A stretch of 64,000 nucleotides of DNA from Flavobacteriaceae bacterium (GTDB taxonomy: Bacteria; Bacteroidota; Bacteroidia; Flavobacteriales; Flavobacteriaceae), in NCBI GenBank assembly GCA_021647885.1, contig JAKITV010000005.1, positions 23,069 to 87,068 on the forward strand, given 5' to 3'. Below, piece after piece: positions 52,702 through 62,710 of the stretch (position 1 is the first letter of the stretch; the number at the start of each line of letters is the position of its first letter). Under the pieces are notes generated by a model. That model was not told where the DNA came from. It did not search any database and saw only the letters and a list, made by a program, of their open reading frames with translations. Made by a program: the position numbers and the translations under genes.

Positions 52702-53628
52702 ATGAAAAAAATTACACTTATTTTAACATTGTTTATTACAAGTTACCTGCAAGCACAAATAGTAAACATACCAGACGCTAATTTTAAAAACTATTTGATT
52801 GCTAATACTGCCATTAACACCAATGGAGATATCGAAATACAAGTAAGCGAAGCAACCGCTTTTACAGGTACTATTGATGTAAATAGTTTGTCTATTTCAG
52901 ATTTAACAGGTATTGAGGCTTTTACGGCTTTAACTATTTTGGCTTGTCAAAATAATTCCTTCAGCACATTAGATGTATCTCAAAATACGGCTTTAACTGA
53001 ATTGAGATGTCAAAATAATTCCCTCAGCACATTAGATGTAACACAAAATACGGCTTTAACTATTTTGTGGTGTGATAGTAATTCCCTCAGCACATTAGAT
53101 GTATCTCAAAATACGGCTTTAACTATTTTGGCTTGTGGAAATAATTCCCTCATCACATTAGATGTATCTCAAAATACGGCTTTAACTATTTTGTGGAGTC
53201 ACAATAATTCACTAACATCTCTAAATGTAGCCAATGGTAATAATACCAATATTACTAACGCAAATTTTTGGGCAACAAACAACCCAAGCCTTACTTGTAT
53301 AGAAGTTGATGATGTAACGTATAGTGATAATAATTGGACAAATATAGATGCAACCGCAAGTTTTAGTACAAATTGTAGCCTTTCAGTTGGTGAGTTTGGC
53401 TTAAAAAATATTTCTATTTACCCAAATCCTACAAAAAATGAGTTTATAATTACAGGGTTACAAGAAGACTCACTATTAGAAATTTATGGCTTAACAGGTC
53501 AGTTGGTTTTAAAGCAAGTTAATTATAATGGAGAGAATGTAGATGTTTCAAACCTATCATCATCCGTTTATTTTGCAAAACTCTCTAACAAAAATGGTAC
53601 AAGTGTGAAACGATTGATAATTGAATAA
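52702..53628 (+). CDS. Leucine-rich-repeat protein with T9SS sorting domain
   Basis: Start at ATG 52702 (MKKITLILTLFI signal peptide); the track adds 20 residues. After IPDANFKNYLI come about five 21-residue repeats of the type LSTLDVSQNTALTILWC, then WTNIDA, and a C-terminal type IX secretion signal (ISIYPNPTKNEFII .. VYFAKL .. KRLIIE). It should be exported to the surface. An inverted repeat TATCCTAA/TTAGGATA (52598-52605, 52634-52641) lies in its leader. One-module relative of the 852-residue protein at 58954. Confidence 0.9.
   Translation: MKKITLILTLFITSYLQAQIVNIPDANFKNYLIANTAINTNGDIEIQVSEATAFTGTIDVNSLSISDLTGIEAFTALTILACQNNSFSTLDVSQNTALTELRCQNNSLSTLDVTQNTALTILWCDSNSLSTLDVSQNTALTILACGNNSLITLDVSQNTALTILWSHNNSLTSLNVANGNNTNITNANFWATNNPSLTCIEVDDVTYSDNNWTNIDATASFSTNCSLSVGEFGLKNISIYPNPTKNEFIITGLQEDSLLEIYGLTGQLVLKQVNYNGENVDVSNLSSSVYFAKLSNKNGTSVKRLIIE
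52924..53215 (+). repeat. 63-bp tandem repeats inside the LRR gene
   Basis: Nearly identical 63-bp units (CAGCACATTAGATGTATCTC .. AAAATACGGCTTTAACT), about four and a half copies. The DNA is more similar than the protein function needs, so the array is young or being homogenised. Confidence 0.8.
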
Positions 53629-53662
53629 TAAATATTTTGTGATAGGGTTTTATAATTAGATA

Positions 53663-53708
53663 AAAAGCACCTTGTCCCGATAGTTATCGGGATTCAAGGC
53701 GTTTTTAT
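53663..53708. terminator. Bidirectional terminator between the LRR gene and DUF2911
   Basis: CCTTGTCCCGATA, GT, TATCGGGA-TT-CAAGG, with AAAAAG on the left and GTTTTT on the right. The stem reuses the CCCGATA-TATCGGG repeat core. Confidence 0.82.
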
Positions 53709-53724
53709 TTAAATTTAGTTGTTT

Positions 53725-54258
53725 TTATTTCATTGTCACAGCAACTCTTACAGTTCCCCAGCCAAGATGCATAGTTCCTTCGTCATCAAAAGCAATAGAG
53801 AATGCTTCTAAAGATTTTTCTCCAGTAGTAGCAGGAACTCTTATTCTCGCAACATCATTAGCTTCATTATAAAAATAAGCTCCCCAAACATTGAGATCAG
53901 AACTTAATATTATTGTCCATTCCTTTTCACCAGGAATAGTAGATAAGGTATAAGTCCCAGCTTTTACATCTGTTCCAGCTACGTTCATGTCCTTGTAAAA
54001 AGTGATTTCGGCAGCTTCGTTTGCTCCAGTTCTCCATTGTTTTCCGTTGGGAGCAAGTTCGCTTAAAGCACGACCATTTAACTGAGGCCTGCTGTAAACT
54101 ATTTTTACAGTTTTGTCAGAAATTTTATAATCACTAGGAAAAGAAGCGGCATCCATAGGGCTTTTGTCAAGCTTGCTAAATTTTTGCGCATTTGCATTAA
54201 ATGATAATAGCATGATAAATACAAAAGCAATGGTTGTAATAAATGTTGATTTTTTCAT
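53725..54258 (-). CDS. DUF2911-domain protein, secreted
   Basis: 177 residues with a signal peptide (cleavage after FNANA) and the DUF2911 pattern: VKIVYSRPQLNGR, WRTGANEAAEITFYKD and TVRVAVTMK at the end. Function of the family unknown; expected in the periplasm. Its 5' region shares a ~32-bp stretch and hairpin layout with the cupin gene. Confidence 0.9.
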   Translation of the reverse strand: MKKSTFITTIAFVFIMLLSFNANAQKFSKLDKSPMDAASFPSDYKISDKTVKIVYSRPQLNGRALSELAPNGKQWRTGANEAAEITFYKDMNVAGTDVKAGTYTLSTIPGEKEWTIILSSDLNVWGAYFYNEANDVARIRVPATTGEKSLEAFSIAFDDEGTMHLGWGTVRVAVTMK

Positions 54259-54283
54259 TGAAAATTGTTTTTCATTTCCACGA

Positions 54284-54325
54284 CTTTGTTCAACATAGCT
54301 TTAGCGTAGTTGAGAGGAGGAAATC
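54284..54325. repeat. Hairpin repeat upstream of the DUF2911 start codon
   Basis: Outer arms ATTTCC / GGAAAT as at 49424, with an inner TTCAAC..GTTGAG-type palindrome. It ends about 25 nt before the ATG. The rest of the gap up to asnB (to 54569) is A/T-rich and holds no gene. Confidence 0.6.
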
Positions 54326-54569
54326 GGTTATTTTTATAATTTTAATTTGTTAAAGATAAGCACTAATTGTCTTAAGGTTTTATTAAAAGTCGAAAATAGA
54401 TGTTAAACTTTACAAATCATTTTATTTAATTCAAATTCAAGATTTTTAACTATCATATATGTGTTAATGTTAGTTATAAAGTTATAATATGTAAGTGTAA
54501 TTGAATTTTATATTTATAAATAGTAACGTTTATTTAATATTTGCTTTATAATATAAAAGAATAAAGATT

Positions 54570-56234
54570 ATGTGCGGAATAGTATGTGTTTTCGATTTAA
54601 AGCAGAAATCAGATAAATTAAGACCTCAAATACTTGAAATGTCTAAAAAAATTAGACATCGAGGACCAGATTGGAGCGGGATTTATAGTGATGATAAAGC
54701 CATTATGGCTCACGAACGTTTGGCAATTGTAGATCCAGCGTCTGGGAAACAACCTTTATTTACTGAAGGCAAAAAATTAATATTAGCGGCTAATGGAGAA
54801 ATTTACAATCATAGAGAATTGCGCAAACAGTTTGAAGGAAAATATAATTTTCAAACCGAATCGGATTGCGAAGTCATTTTAGCATTATACCAAGAAAAAG
54901 GAGTAAGTTTTTTAGACGAAATGAATGGTATTTTCGGTTTTGCAATTTATGATGTAGAAAAAGACGAGTATTTTGTAGCGCGTGATCATATGGGAATTAT
55001 TCCGCTGTACATTGGTTGGGATCAACACGGAACATTTTATGTAGCTTCTGAATTGAAAGCATTAGAAGGCGTTTGCACAAAAATCGAACTCTTTCCTCCA
55101 GGACATTATATGAGCAGCAAAGATGGGAAGTTTGTAAAATGGTATCATCGAGATTGGACAGATTATGATGCTGTAAAAGACAATCAGACAAGCATAAATG
55201 AAATTAAAGAAGTGCTTGAAGCTGCTGTACACAGACAATTAATGAGCGATGTACCTTATGGTGTTTTATTGTCAGGTGGATTAGATTCTTCAGTAATTTC
55301 AGCTATTGCCAAAAAATATTCGCATAAACGTGTAGAGTCTGATGATAAAAAAGAAGCTTGGTATCCACAATTGCACTCGTTTGCAGTTGGTTTAGATGGC
55401 TCTCCAGATTTAGCTGCTGCTCAAAAAGTAGCTGACCATATTGGAACAATTCATCACGAAATAAAATTTACTATTCAAGAAGGATTAGATGCAATTCGCG
55501 ATGTAATTTATAATTTAGAAACTTATGATATCACAACTATTCGAGCATCAACACCAATGTATTTAATGGCAAGAGTGATTAAATCTATGGGAATGAAAAT
55601 GGTGCTTTCTGGTGAAGGAGCCGACGAACTTTTTGGAGGTTATTTATATTTTCATAAAGCACCAAATGCGAGAGAGTTTCATGAGGAAACCGTTCGGAAA
55701 TTGGATAAGCTACACATGTACGATTGTCTTCGTGCTAACAAAAGTTTAGCAGCTTGGGGAATTGAAGGTCGTGTGCCATTTCTCGATAAAGAATTTATGG
55801 ATGTTGCAATGCGAATAAATCCGCAAGATAAAATGATAAATGGTGAGCGTATGGAAAAATGGGTAGTAAGAAAAGCATTTGAAGATATGCTACCGGAAAG
55901 TGTGGCTTGGAGACAAAAAGAACAGTTTAGTGATGGCGTAGGTTATAGTTGGATTGATACACTTAAAGAAGTGGTTGATGCTGAAATTACTAATGAACAA
56001 TTAGCAAATGCTAAATTCAAATTCCCATTACAAACACCAACAAGCAAAGAAGAGTTTTACTATCGTTCTATTTTTGCAGAACATTTTCCTAGCGATGCAG
56101 CAGCTTTATGTGTGCCACAAGAACCAAGCGTTGCTTGTAGTACAAAAATTGCTTTAGAATGGGATGAAACGTTTAAAAACATGAATGACCCAAGCGGAAG
56201 AGCAGTTGCAAATGTGCATGATGACGCTTATTAA
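54570..56234 (+). CDS. asnB: Asparagine synthase (glutamine-hydrolysing)
   Basis: 554 residues. Cys2 (MCGIVCVF) is the glutaminase nucleophile; NGEIYNHRELR follows. The synthetase domain has the PP-loop LLSGGLDSSVIS and SGEGADELFGGYLYFH. It makes asparagine from aspartate and glutamine. Monocistronic, with a terminator and a 33-bp palindrome after it. Confidence 0.96.
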   Translation: MCGIVCVFDLKQKSDKLRPQILEMSKKIRHRGPDWSGIYSDDKAIMAHERLAIVDPASGKQPLFTEGKKLILAANGEIYNHRELRKQFEGKYNFQTESDCEVILALYQEKGVSFLDEMNGIFGFAIYDVEKDEYFVARDHMGIIPLYIGWDQHGTFYVASELKALEGVCTKIELFPPGHYMSSKDGKFVKWYHRDWTDYDAVKDNQTSINEIKEVLEAAVHRQLMSDVPYGVLLSGGLDSSVISAIAKKYSHKRVESDDKKEAWYPQLHSFAVGLDGSPDLAAAQKVADHIGTIHHEIKFTIQEGLDAIRDVIYNLETYDITTIRASTPMYLMARVIKSMGMKMVLSGEGADELFGGYLYFHKAPNAREFHEETVRKLDKLHMYDCLRANKSLAAWGIEGRVPFLDKEFMDVAMRINPQDKMINGERMEKWVVRKAFEDMLPESVAWRQKEQFSDGVGYSWIDTLKEVVDAEITNEQLANAKFKFPLQTPTSKEEFYYRSIFAEHFPSDAAALCVPQEPSVACSTKIALEWDETFKNMNDPSGRAVANVHDDAY

Positions 56235-56289
56235 TGAAACTCCATTTTAAAAAACTCGAAGAGTGTATTAAAAGTGGTTAGTAGAATTA

Positions 56290-56312
56290 ATGCCGTTACA
56301 GAACGGCATCTT
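56290..56312 (+). terminator. Terminator after asnB
   Basis: ATGCCGTT, ACAG, AACGGCAT: perfect 8-bp stem followed by CTTT, a short T-run. Confidence 0.6.
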
Positions 56313-56324
56313 TATGAATTTTAT

Positions 56325-56357
56325 AGACCTCACAGGTTTTTAAAACCTGTGAGGTCT
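56325..56357. repeat. 33-bp perfect palindrome (copy 2)
   Basis: Identical to 10206-10238. Here it lies between the convergent asnB and response-regulator genes and is followed by TGTTTTT, so it can serve as a terminator. Confidence 0.9.
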
Positions 56358-56367
56358 TGTTTTTATG

Positions 56368-57000
56368 CTAACTCAAAAGACCTTTAGTAAACGCTTCTTT
56401 GATAAGTCCAGCAGTATTACGAACACCAAATTTTTGATGCAAATTTTTCCGATGGCTTTCTACAGTTTTTATACTAATAAAAAGTTTTTCAGCAATTTCA
56501 GTATTTGTTAACTCTTCAGCAATACAAGTTAAAATTTCATTTTCTCTTCGTGTGAGTTTTGGGATAAATGTAGATGATTGCACGCCAAAACTTTCGTTTA
56601 ATAATTTTTCTTTTAAAATAATGGGAAGATAGGTTTCTCCATAATTAACTGCTTTAATAGCTTTTATAAGCTCGTCTTTGGTAGTGTTTTTTAGTAAATA
56701 ACCTTTGGCGCCATTGCGAATCATATTTTTTATAAAACCAGTATCACTAAAATTAGACAAACCAATTATATTGATTTGAGGGTATAAATTAGTTATGGTT
56801 TTACAAAGATCTATACCATTGCTGTTAGGCAAATTAATATCGAGCAGTATTATACTTGGTATTTCAGTTTTTAAAAAGTTTAGTAAATCAATACCACGAC
56901 TAAAGGTGTTGGTTACTAGAATATTTTGCTGACTGTTTAGCATAGACTGAAGCCCTTCTAAAACCATTAAATGATCATCTAAAATCACAACATTTACCAT
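56368..57000 (-). CDS. LuxR/NarL-type response regulator
   Basis: 210 residues: receiver domain with the phosphorylated Asp at about 54 (ILLDINLPNSNG) and a C-terminal LuxR helix-turn-helix (LTRRENEILTCIAEELTNTE, IKTVESHRKNL). Partner of the histidine kinase encoded 7 bp upstream. Confidence 0.94.
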   Translation of the reverse strand: MVNVVILDDHLMVLEGLQSMLNSQQNILVTNTFSRGIDLLNFLKTEIPSIILLDINLPNSNGIDLCKTITNLYPQINIIGLSNFSDTGFIKNMIRNGAKGYLLKNTTKDELIKAIKAVNYGETYLPIILKEKLLNESFGVQSSTFIPKLTRRENEILTCIAEELTNTEIAEKLFISIKTVESHRKNLHQKFGVRNTAGLIKEAFTKGLLS

Positions 57001-57007
57001 AACTAAA

Positions 57008-58840
57008 TTAGTTTAAATCTATGTTAATTTGTATTGATGTTCCTGTATCGTTAGAGTCTATTGCAAGTTCGCCTTTTAATAGTTCCACACGAGAACGAAT
57101 ATTTTTTAATCCTAACCCTTTATAATTGTTATTTACATTAAACCCAATGCCATTATCTTCAATGGTAATGTGTAAGTTGTTATCATGGTTATTAATTTGT
57201 ACTAATGCTTCTGTAGCTTTTGAGTGTTTTACAATATTATTAAGAGCTTCTTGAATAATTCTATAAATGGCTGTTTCAGTGTCTTTGTTTAAGGTAAGCA
57301 ATTCACCATAGCTTTGAAAATTAATTTTTAAACTATTTGATGCTGCAATTTTATTACAATATTGTTGAATGGCTTCAATTAAATTAAAATTTTGAAGTGA
57401 TGGAGGAGCAAGATTATGTGAAATATGACGTACTTGCTCAATGGTATTATCCAACATAGACACTGCTTGTTCAAACCCTTCTTTTTCTTTGGACTCAAAT
57501 TGATTTTGATTTACCGAGGTTATTTTATATTTAATAACCGATAGGTCTCCATTAATGCCATCGTGTAGATCTTGTGCAATACGTTTGCGTTCTTTTTCTT
57601 CACCTTCAATAAGTGCACTTAATTTATTTAATTCTTTTTGCGCTTTTAAAGCTTCTATTTCTTTATTTTTTAACTTTTGGCGTTGTGTATAAAACAGCCA
57701 AATACCCAAACTTGTAATTAAAAAGATGATACCAGAAAATAATGCAATCCGAAAGGCGTTTTTCTTTTTAAGAATTTCAGTTTCATTTTGTTTTAATAAT
57801 AATTGTTGTGCAGTAATTTCCTTGTCTTTTTTTTCGGTTTCAAATTTTTGAATAGCTTCAGTAAGATTTTTATCTTTTTCAGTATTGAAAATAGAATCTT
57901 TAATGGTATTGAATTCATTAAAGAGTTTTAAGCCAGAAGCATATTGTTTATTAACTTCATAGGCTTTTATTAAATCTGGCATCATAGCGTAACGATTTTC
58001 AAAAAAATCTGAATTATTATATCTATTATAAGCACGTTTTAAAAAATGTAATGCTTTTTTATTATTACCTCTTGCTAAGTTTGAGTTTCCTAATCCTCTA
58101 AGTATAGCACCATGACTAAAAACCTCTTTTAGTGTATCTATTTTAGGTAAAAGTTCATTATAGAGTTTAGTCGCTTTTTTAAAGTCTTTAAGGTCTGTAT
58201 AAGTATTGGCTAAATTTATAGAAATAGGTATTATGTATTGTAATTGATTTGTTGTTTTTATATCACTAACGGCTTGTTCCATGTATTCTTTAGCTAAATT
58301 AAGATCATTACGGTCTTTATAAATATTACCAATATTATTTAATGCTAAAGCACTACGTCTTAAATCATCTCTCGATTTGCTTATTTGTTGAGATTGTTTA
58401 TAATATCTTAGAGATAAAGAATCATTACCAAAATTTTGGTAAGCAACACCAATTCCATTTAGTACTGAACTAAGACGAGAAGAATCTTTAACAGTTTCAA
58501 AATATTTAGCAGCTTTTAAATATTGTGTTAATGCAATTTCATAATCATTTTGTACTACAAAAGAGTTTCCTAAATAAAAATCACCAAGTGCGATATAAAA
58601 AGAGTCTTGACGTTTTTTAGCAGTTTCAAGAAATTTTTTGGTATAGTGTTGCGATATTTTAGGATTAGTATAATAGGTAATGCGACGCAATTTATTATAC
58701 GTATGCATTATTACAGAATCATTTTTTGATGTTTTAATTATAGTTTCTAGGCTATCAATTTCTGAAGAATTTTGAGAGAAACTCCAATAACATGAAACAA
58801 GAAACAGTATGACCAAATAATTTTTCAAAGTGTAAAACAT
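57008..58840 (-). CDS. TPR-containing NarL-type sensor histidine kinase
   Basis: 610 residues: signal peptide, tetratricopeptide repeats (about 60-330), membrane helix (about 365-383), coiled coil, HisKA_3 with His at about 426 (RIAQDLHDGINGD) and the ATPase domain (IIQEALNNIVKHSKA, EDNGIGF, GLGLKNIRSRVELL). Forms an operon with the LuxR-type regulator; the LRR surface-protein gene lies 113 bp upstream on the same strand. Confidence 0.93.
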   Translation of the reverse strand: MFYTLKNYLVILFLVSCYWSFSQNSSEIDSLETIIKTSKNDSVIMHTYNKLRRITYYTNPKISQHYTKKFLETAKKRQDSFYIALGDFYLGNSFVVQNDYEIALTQYLKAAKYFETVKDSSRLSSVLNGIGVAYQNFGNDSLSLRYYKQSQQISKSRDDLRRSALALNNIGNIYKDRNDLNLAKEYMEQAVSDIKTTNQLQYIIPISINLANTYTDLKDFKKATKLYNELLPKIDTLKEVFSHGAILRGLGNSNLARGNNKKALHFLKRAYNRYNNSDFFENRYAMMPDLIKAYEVNKQYASGLKLFNEFNTIKDSIFNTEKDKNLTEAIQKFETEKKDKEITAQQLLLKQNETEILKKKNAFRIALFSGIIFLITSLGIWLFYTQRQKLKNKEIEALKAQKELNKLSALIEGEEKERKRIAQDLHDGINGDLSVIKYKITSVNQNQFESKEKEGFEQAVSMLDNTIEQVRHISHNLAPPSLQNFNLIEAIQQYCNKIAASNSLKINFQSYGELLTLNKDTETAIYRIIQEALNNIVKHSKATEALVQINNHDNNLHITIEDNGIGFNVNNNYKGLGLKNIRSRVELLKGELAIDSNDTGTSIQINIDLN

Positions 58841-58953
58841 TTGTTAACCCTTACAAGATATACATTTTGATAAGAAAACAATGTGATTTGATTAATAGCA
58901 TTATTGGTTTCCATGTTATTTGCCATACTGTTTTAATATTATATTGAAAGCAT

Positions 58954-61512
58954 TTATTCAACGATCAATTTTTTAACAACAGTTTTTTGATTTGCTGTTA
59001 TAGATACAAAATACAACCCAGTTGGTAATTGACTCACATCAATTGTATTTGATAGAGAAGACATTGTAATTTTTTTACCCGAAGCATCAAATATATGCAC
59101 TTTGGAGATTTCCAAACTTTGTGAGGTTTTAATATGTAAAACATCTGTAACAGGATTAGGATACAATGTTAATTTTATAGTTTGTTTTACATTGTCGAGT
59201 CCTAAAGTGGCACAATCTACACTGTAAACCGTTTGCACATCTTTATTAATCCAATTGGCATTAGAGTATGCCTCATTATCTACATTTATGCAGCTAAGGC
59301 TTGGATTATTTGTTGCGTTAAAAAATTGATTAATAATATTTACGTTATTTCCATTTTTTATATCAAAGCTTGTGAGTTGATTTGTATTGCAATTAACATT
59401 AGTTAATGCAGTATTGTTTGTAAGATCTAATGAGTTTAATTGATTATTATTACAAATAATAGCCTCTAAAAGAGTATTGGAAGAAAGGTCTAGATTAGTA
59501 AGTAAGTTATCATAACACGCTAAGGTTATTAGTGAAAGATTATTGGATACGTTAAGCGAAATAAGTTGATTGGTATTACATAGCAATGTCTCTAGTGCAG
59601 TAAAATCTTCAATTCCAGTTAAATCAGAAATGTTTTTATTCTGAACATTTAGTGAAAGAATACCATTAATACTATTAGTTGGAACAAAGCCATTTAATGG
59701 CGCGGTATCTATTCCTATATCTATAAGAGCTTGTTCAAAATTAGAATCAGGTATTTGTGTTTGTGGTGTGCTACAATCTACACTAAAACTGGTTTGCGCA
59801 TCAATATTTGTCCAATTAGTTGTAGAATAGTTTACATCATCCACAGAGATGCATAATAAGCTTGTATTGTTAGTTGTGTTAAATGTAACAACATTTGTAT
59901 TGTTTCCATTTCTTACATCTAAATTGGTAAGTTGGTTGTTGTTACAAATCAGTTCTGCTAAACTTAGGTTTTGAGAAAGGTCTAAACTTGTTATTTGATT
60001 ATCTCTACACCACAGTTCTACTAAAGAAGTGTTTTGAGAAACATCTACACTTGTTAACAAATTTACTTGACATCGTAATTCATTCAAAACTGTATTTTGG
60101 GTTACATCTAAGGTTGTTAATGAATTTGTACTGCAATACAATTGTGATAGAACTGTATTTTGAGAAACATCTAAACTTGAAAGTTGATTATTATGACACC
60201 ATAACTGTGTTAAAGCCGTATTTTGAGTTACATCTAAATTTGCTAATTGGTTATTGTTACATTTTAAATTAGTTAAAGCAGTATTATTACTAACATCAAG
60301 ACTTGTTAATTGACTATTAGAACAATTTAAGATTCTTAAAGCAGTAAGGTTATTAATATTAAATGTTGTGCTTTGTGAAATTGAGTTTTGACTTATATTA
60401 AGGTTTTCTAAAGCTCCAAAAGCCTCAATACCTGTAAAATCAAATATATTTTTTGATGATAGATTTAAAGTTGTTATTGCACTGATGCTCGACTTTAAAA
60501 CAAAATCATCTAATGGACCAACATCGTAGCCTAAATCTATTAAGGCTTGTTCAAAATTATCGTCTGGTACAAATACTGTACAGGTTAAATCATAGATTGT
60601 TTGAGGATCTTTATTAAACCAAGTCGAGTTAGAATAGCTCACATTGTCAACAGTAACACATAATAAATTAGGATTATTACTTATGTTAAAGGATACATTA
60701 TTTATTTGAGAATTATTTCCATTTTTTACATCTAGACTTGTAAGTTGATTGTTTTGACATAAAATTGAGGTTAACACATTATTGTTAGAAACATCTAGAC
60801 TTGTAAGTTGATTATTATTACAAACCAAACTTTCTAATACACCATTACTAGAAACATTTAAATTACTAAGTAAATTTGTTCCTAAATCTAGCGACGTTAT
60901 TAGTGTGTTATTTGTTAATGATATGCCTGTAAGTTGATTATTACTAGCATCAACACTTGTCAATGCTGTATTATTAGACAAATTTAAGGATGCTAACTGA
61001 TTAGCACTACAATCTAAATCAAATAATAATGTATTATTAGATATATCCAAACTTGTTAGATTATTTCCATTACAATCTAAAACTAGCAATGAAGTAGTAT
61101 TGGGTAGATTTAAACCAGTTAAACTATTATTATTACAGCTTATGTTTGTTAAAGCCGTATTGTTTGATAAATCTAAAGAGGTTATAAAATTTGCAGTACA
61201 CAATAAACTTTCTAATAAGGTGTTTTGACTTACATCTAAACTTGTAAGCTGATTTGTGTTGCAAACAAGTGTAGTTAAAGCAGCAAAATCTTCAATACCT
61301 GTTAAGTCACTAATGTTTTTGTTAGACACATTTAAAGAAGTAACAGTATTAATATCATTAGTAAGTACAGAACCATCTAAAATGCCAGTACTATCAATAT
61401 TTAAATCTATAAGTGCTTGTTCAAAATTGGCGTCTGGTATGGCTGTAATTTGTGCTTTAAGTATCGTAGTTGTAAAACAACAAAAAATAAAAATAAGTAT
61501 AATTTTTTTCAT
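58954..61512 (-). CDS. Large leucine-rich-repeat protein with T9SS sorting domain
   Basis: 852 residues: signal peptide, then three modules each opening with (I/V)PD-x-NFEQALIDLG and (I/F)DFTGIE-type motifs, followed by 21-residue repeats (LTSLDVSNNTALTNLKCNNN) and closing with a W-x-N-K/I-D-x-Q-T segment and Cys. A type IX secretion signal ends the protein (LYPNPVTDVLHIKTS .. GLYFVSI .. KKLIVE). Likely a surface adhesin or binding protein. The one-module protein at 52702 is a paralog. Confidence 0.93.
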   Translation of the reverse strand: MKKIILIFIFCCFTTTILKAQITAIPDANFEQALIDLNIDSTGILDGSVLTNDINTVTSLNVSNKNISDLTGIEDFAALTTLVCNTNQLTSLDVSQNTLLESLLCTANFITSLDLSNNTALTNISCNNNSLTGLNLPNTTSLLVLDCNGNNLTSLDISNNTLLFDLDCSANQLASLNLSNNTALTSVDASNNQLTGISLTNNTLITSLDLGTNLLSNLNVSSNGVLESLVCNNNQLTSLDVSNNNVLTSILCQNNQLTSLDVKNGNNSQINNVSFNISNNPNLLCVTVDNVSYSNSTWFNKDPQTIYDLTCTVFVPDDNFEQALIDLGYDVGPLDDFVLKSSISAITTLNLSSKNIFDFTGIEAFGALENLNISQNSISQSTTFNINNLTALRILNCSNSQLTSLDVSNNTALTNLKCNNNQLANLDVTQNTALTQLWCHNNQLSSLDVSQNTVLSQLYCSTNSLTTLDVTQNTVLNELRCQVNLLTSVDVSQNTSLVELWCRDNQITSLDLSQNLSLAELICNNNQLTNLDVRNGNNTNVVTFNTTNNTSLLCISVDDVNYSTTNWTNIDAQTSFSVDCSTPQTQIPDSNFEQALIDIGIDTAPLNGFVPTNSINGILSLNVQNKNISDLTGIEDFTALETLLCNTNQLISLNVSNNLSLITLACYDNLLTNLDLSSNTLLEAIICNNNQLNSLDLTNNTALTNVNCNTNQLTSFDIKNGNNVNIINQFFNATNNPSLSCINVDNEAYSNANWINKDVQTVYSVDCATLGLDNVKQTIKLTLYPNPVTDVLHIKTSQSLEISKVHIFDASGKKITMSSLSNTIDVSQLPTGLYFVSITANQKTVVKKLIVE

Positions 61513-61602
61513 AGTATATATATTAAGAAATTAGAGTAATAAAATCTATTGCTAAACTCTACAATATTTTAAAGCGAAACATCAGGTGTTTTCCTAGTTT
61601 TT

Positions 61603-61628
61603 AAAACCTAGGGTTTTCCCTAGGTTTT
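61603..61628. terminator. Perfect hairpin between two minus-strand genes
   Basis: AAAACCTAGGG, TTTT, CCCTAGGTTTT: 11-bp stem. It may end transcription of the 149-aa gene before the LRR gene, although the T-run is short. Confidence 0.5.
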
Positions 61629-61670
61629 AAGTTGTGGAGATTACTTTAAAATAAAACTTATGAATGCTTA

Positions 61671-62120
61671 CTACTCATCTTCATGTACCCAATCCATTTG
61701 TTTAACATACATTTTAAAACGAGATGACATAGCGTCTTGTGTATAACCAGGATACTTTTTTTGTGCTGTAGCCACCAGTTTTTTTGGTAATGCTTTCCCG
61801 CCTTTGCCTTGTAGTATGGCGTTTTCAAGATTTTTTACAGCACTAATTTGTCGTTGTTTTGGATTTAGTTTGTCGTTGTTTGTATTCCATGGATCAATAA
61901 CTTTTCTGCATTGAATAGAAGATACATCAATCCAAGGGTTACAATTCTCAAGGTTTTTAGATACTTGAACCATATTGTTTTTAAAGGTGTTTGTTACACT
62001 CTCATCTTTATTTAAAATATCCCAAATTAATTGTTTGTTGCTTTTTTTTGTTTGTGATAAGGCTGTAAATGGCATAATAAAGCAAAATGCCATAATTAAA
62101 ATAATGTTTGATTTTTTCAT
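61671..62120 (-). CDS. Hypothetical secreted protein
   Basis: 149 residues with a signal peptide (FCFIMPFTALSQ) and a polar, helix-rich, Lys-rich mature part with two cysteines (NCNPW, IQCRK). Not recognised. First of a run of small co-directional envelope genes when read leftwards. Confidence 0.65.
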   Translation of the reverse strand: MKKSNIILIMAFCFIMPFTALSQTKKSNKQLIWDILNKDESVTNTFKNNMVQVSKNLENCNPWIDVSSIQCRKVIDPWNTNNDKLNPKQRQISAVKNLENAILQGKGGKALPKKLVATAQKKYPGYTQDAMSSRFKMYVKQMDWVHEDE

Positions 62121-62194
62121 GATTTAAAGATTTTAATTGTTAATATTTGAAGTTATTATATGATGATAATTTTGTTTCATTCTATAGATTTACA

Positions 62195-62698
62195 TTAGTT
62201 TTCAGCTTTAAACTTTTCGCCCAATTCTTCAGCAAAAAAATAATTATTATTATATAAGAGACCAGTTAATATTTTGCCAATGGGACACTCTTCCCAAATG
62301 GATTTATTTTTAAAAACTAACCTTATAGAGACTTTGTTCTCTGTATCAAAAACTGTAATGGTATAATCTGGTGTAGATTTTAAAAAATTAAATGCTTTGC
62401 CATGTGTTATTACTTTGGCATTGATAATGCTGCCATTTATATAAGTTTCTTTTCGACTATTAACTTTAGTAGTTACTTTTTTTATCATAAAAAAAGCACC
62501 AATAGCAATTGCAATAAATATAAAACCTGGAAAAAACATTTTAAATTTAAATATTGCTATTGTTATTAAAAAAATGCTTCCTATTAAAAAAAAGTAACCA
62601 AAAAAGCGATATAGTTTTAAACCTTTAGAAAAGGAAGATGTAAATAAAATTATATCTCTAGGAGTTTTTTGGTCTATAATAATGTTTTGAAAACTCAT
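62195..62698 (-). CDS. Hypothetical protein with two membrane helices
   Basis: 167 residues: two adjacent helices (YRFFGYFFLIGSIFLITIAI and MFFPGFIFIAIAIGAFFMI, about 31-70), then a strand-rich cytoplasmic or periplasmic domain. No family recognised. Twelve bp after the lipoprotein gene, so probably one operon. Confidence 0.65.
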   Translation of the reverse strand: MSFQNIIIDQKTPRDIILFTSSFSKGLKLYRFFGYFFLIGSIFLITIAIFKFKMFFPGFIFIAIAIGAFFMIKKVTTKVNSRKETYINGSIINAKVITHGKAFNFLKSTPDYTITVFDTENKVSIRLVFKNKSIWEECPIGKILTGLLYNNNYFFAEELGEKFKAEN

Positions 62699-62710
62699 TT
62701 TATAAATCTC

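Noticed and set aside
52924-53215. Regular repeats as a CRISPR array
   Set aside because: The repeats are contiguous coding units of 63 bp inside an LRR gene, without variable spacers and without cas genes nearby.
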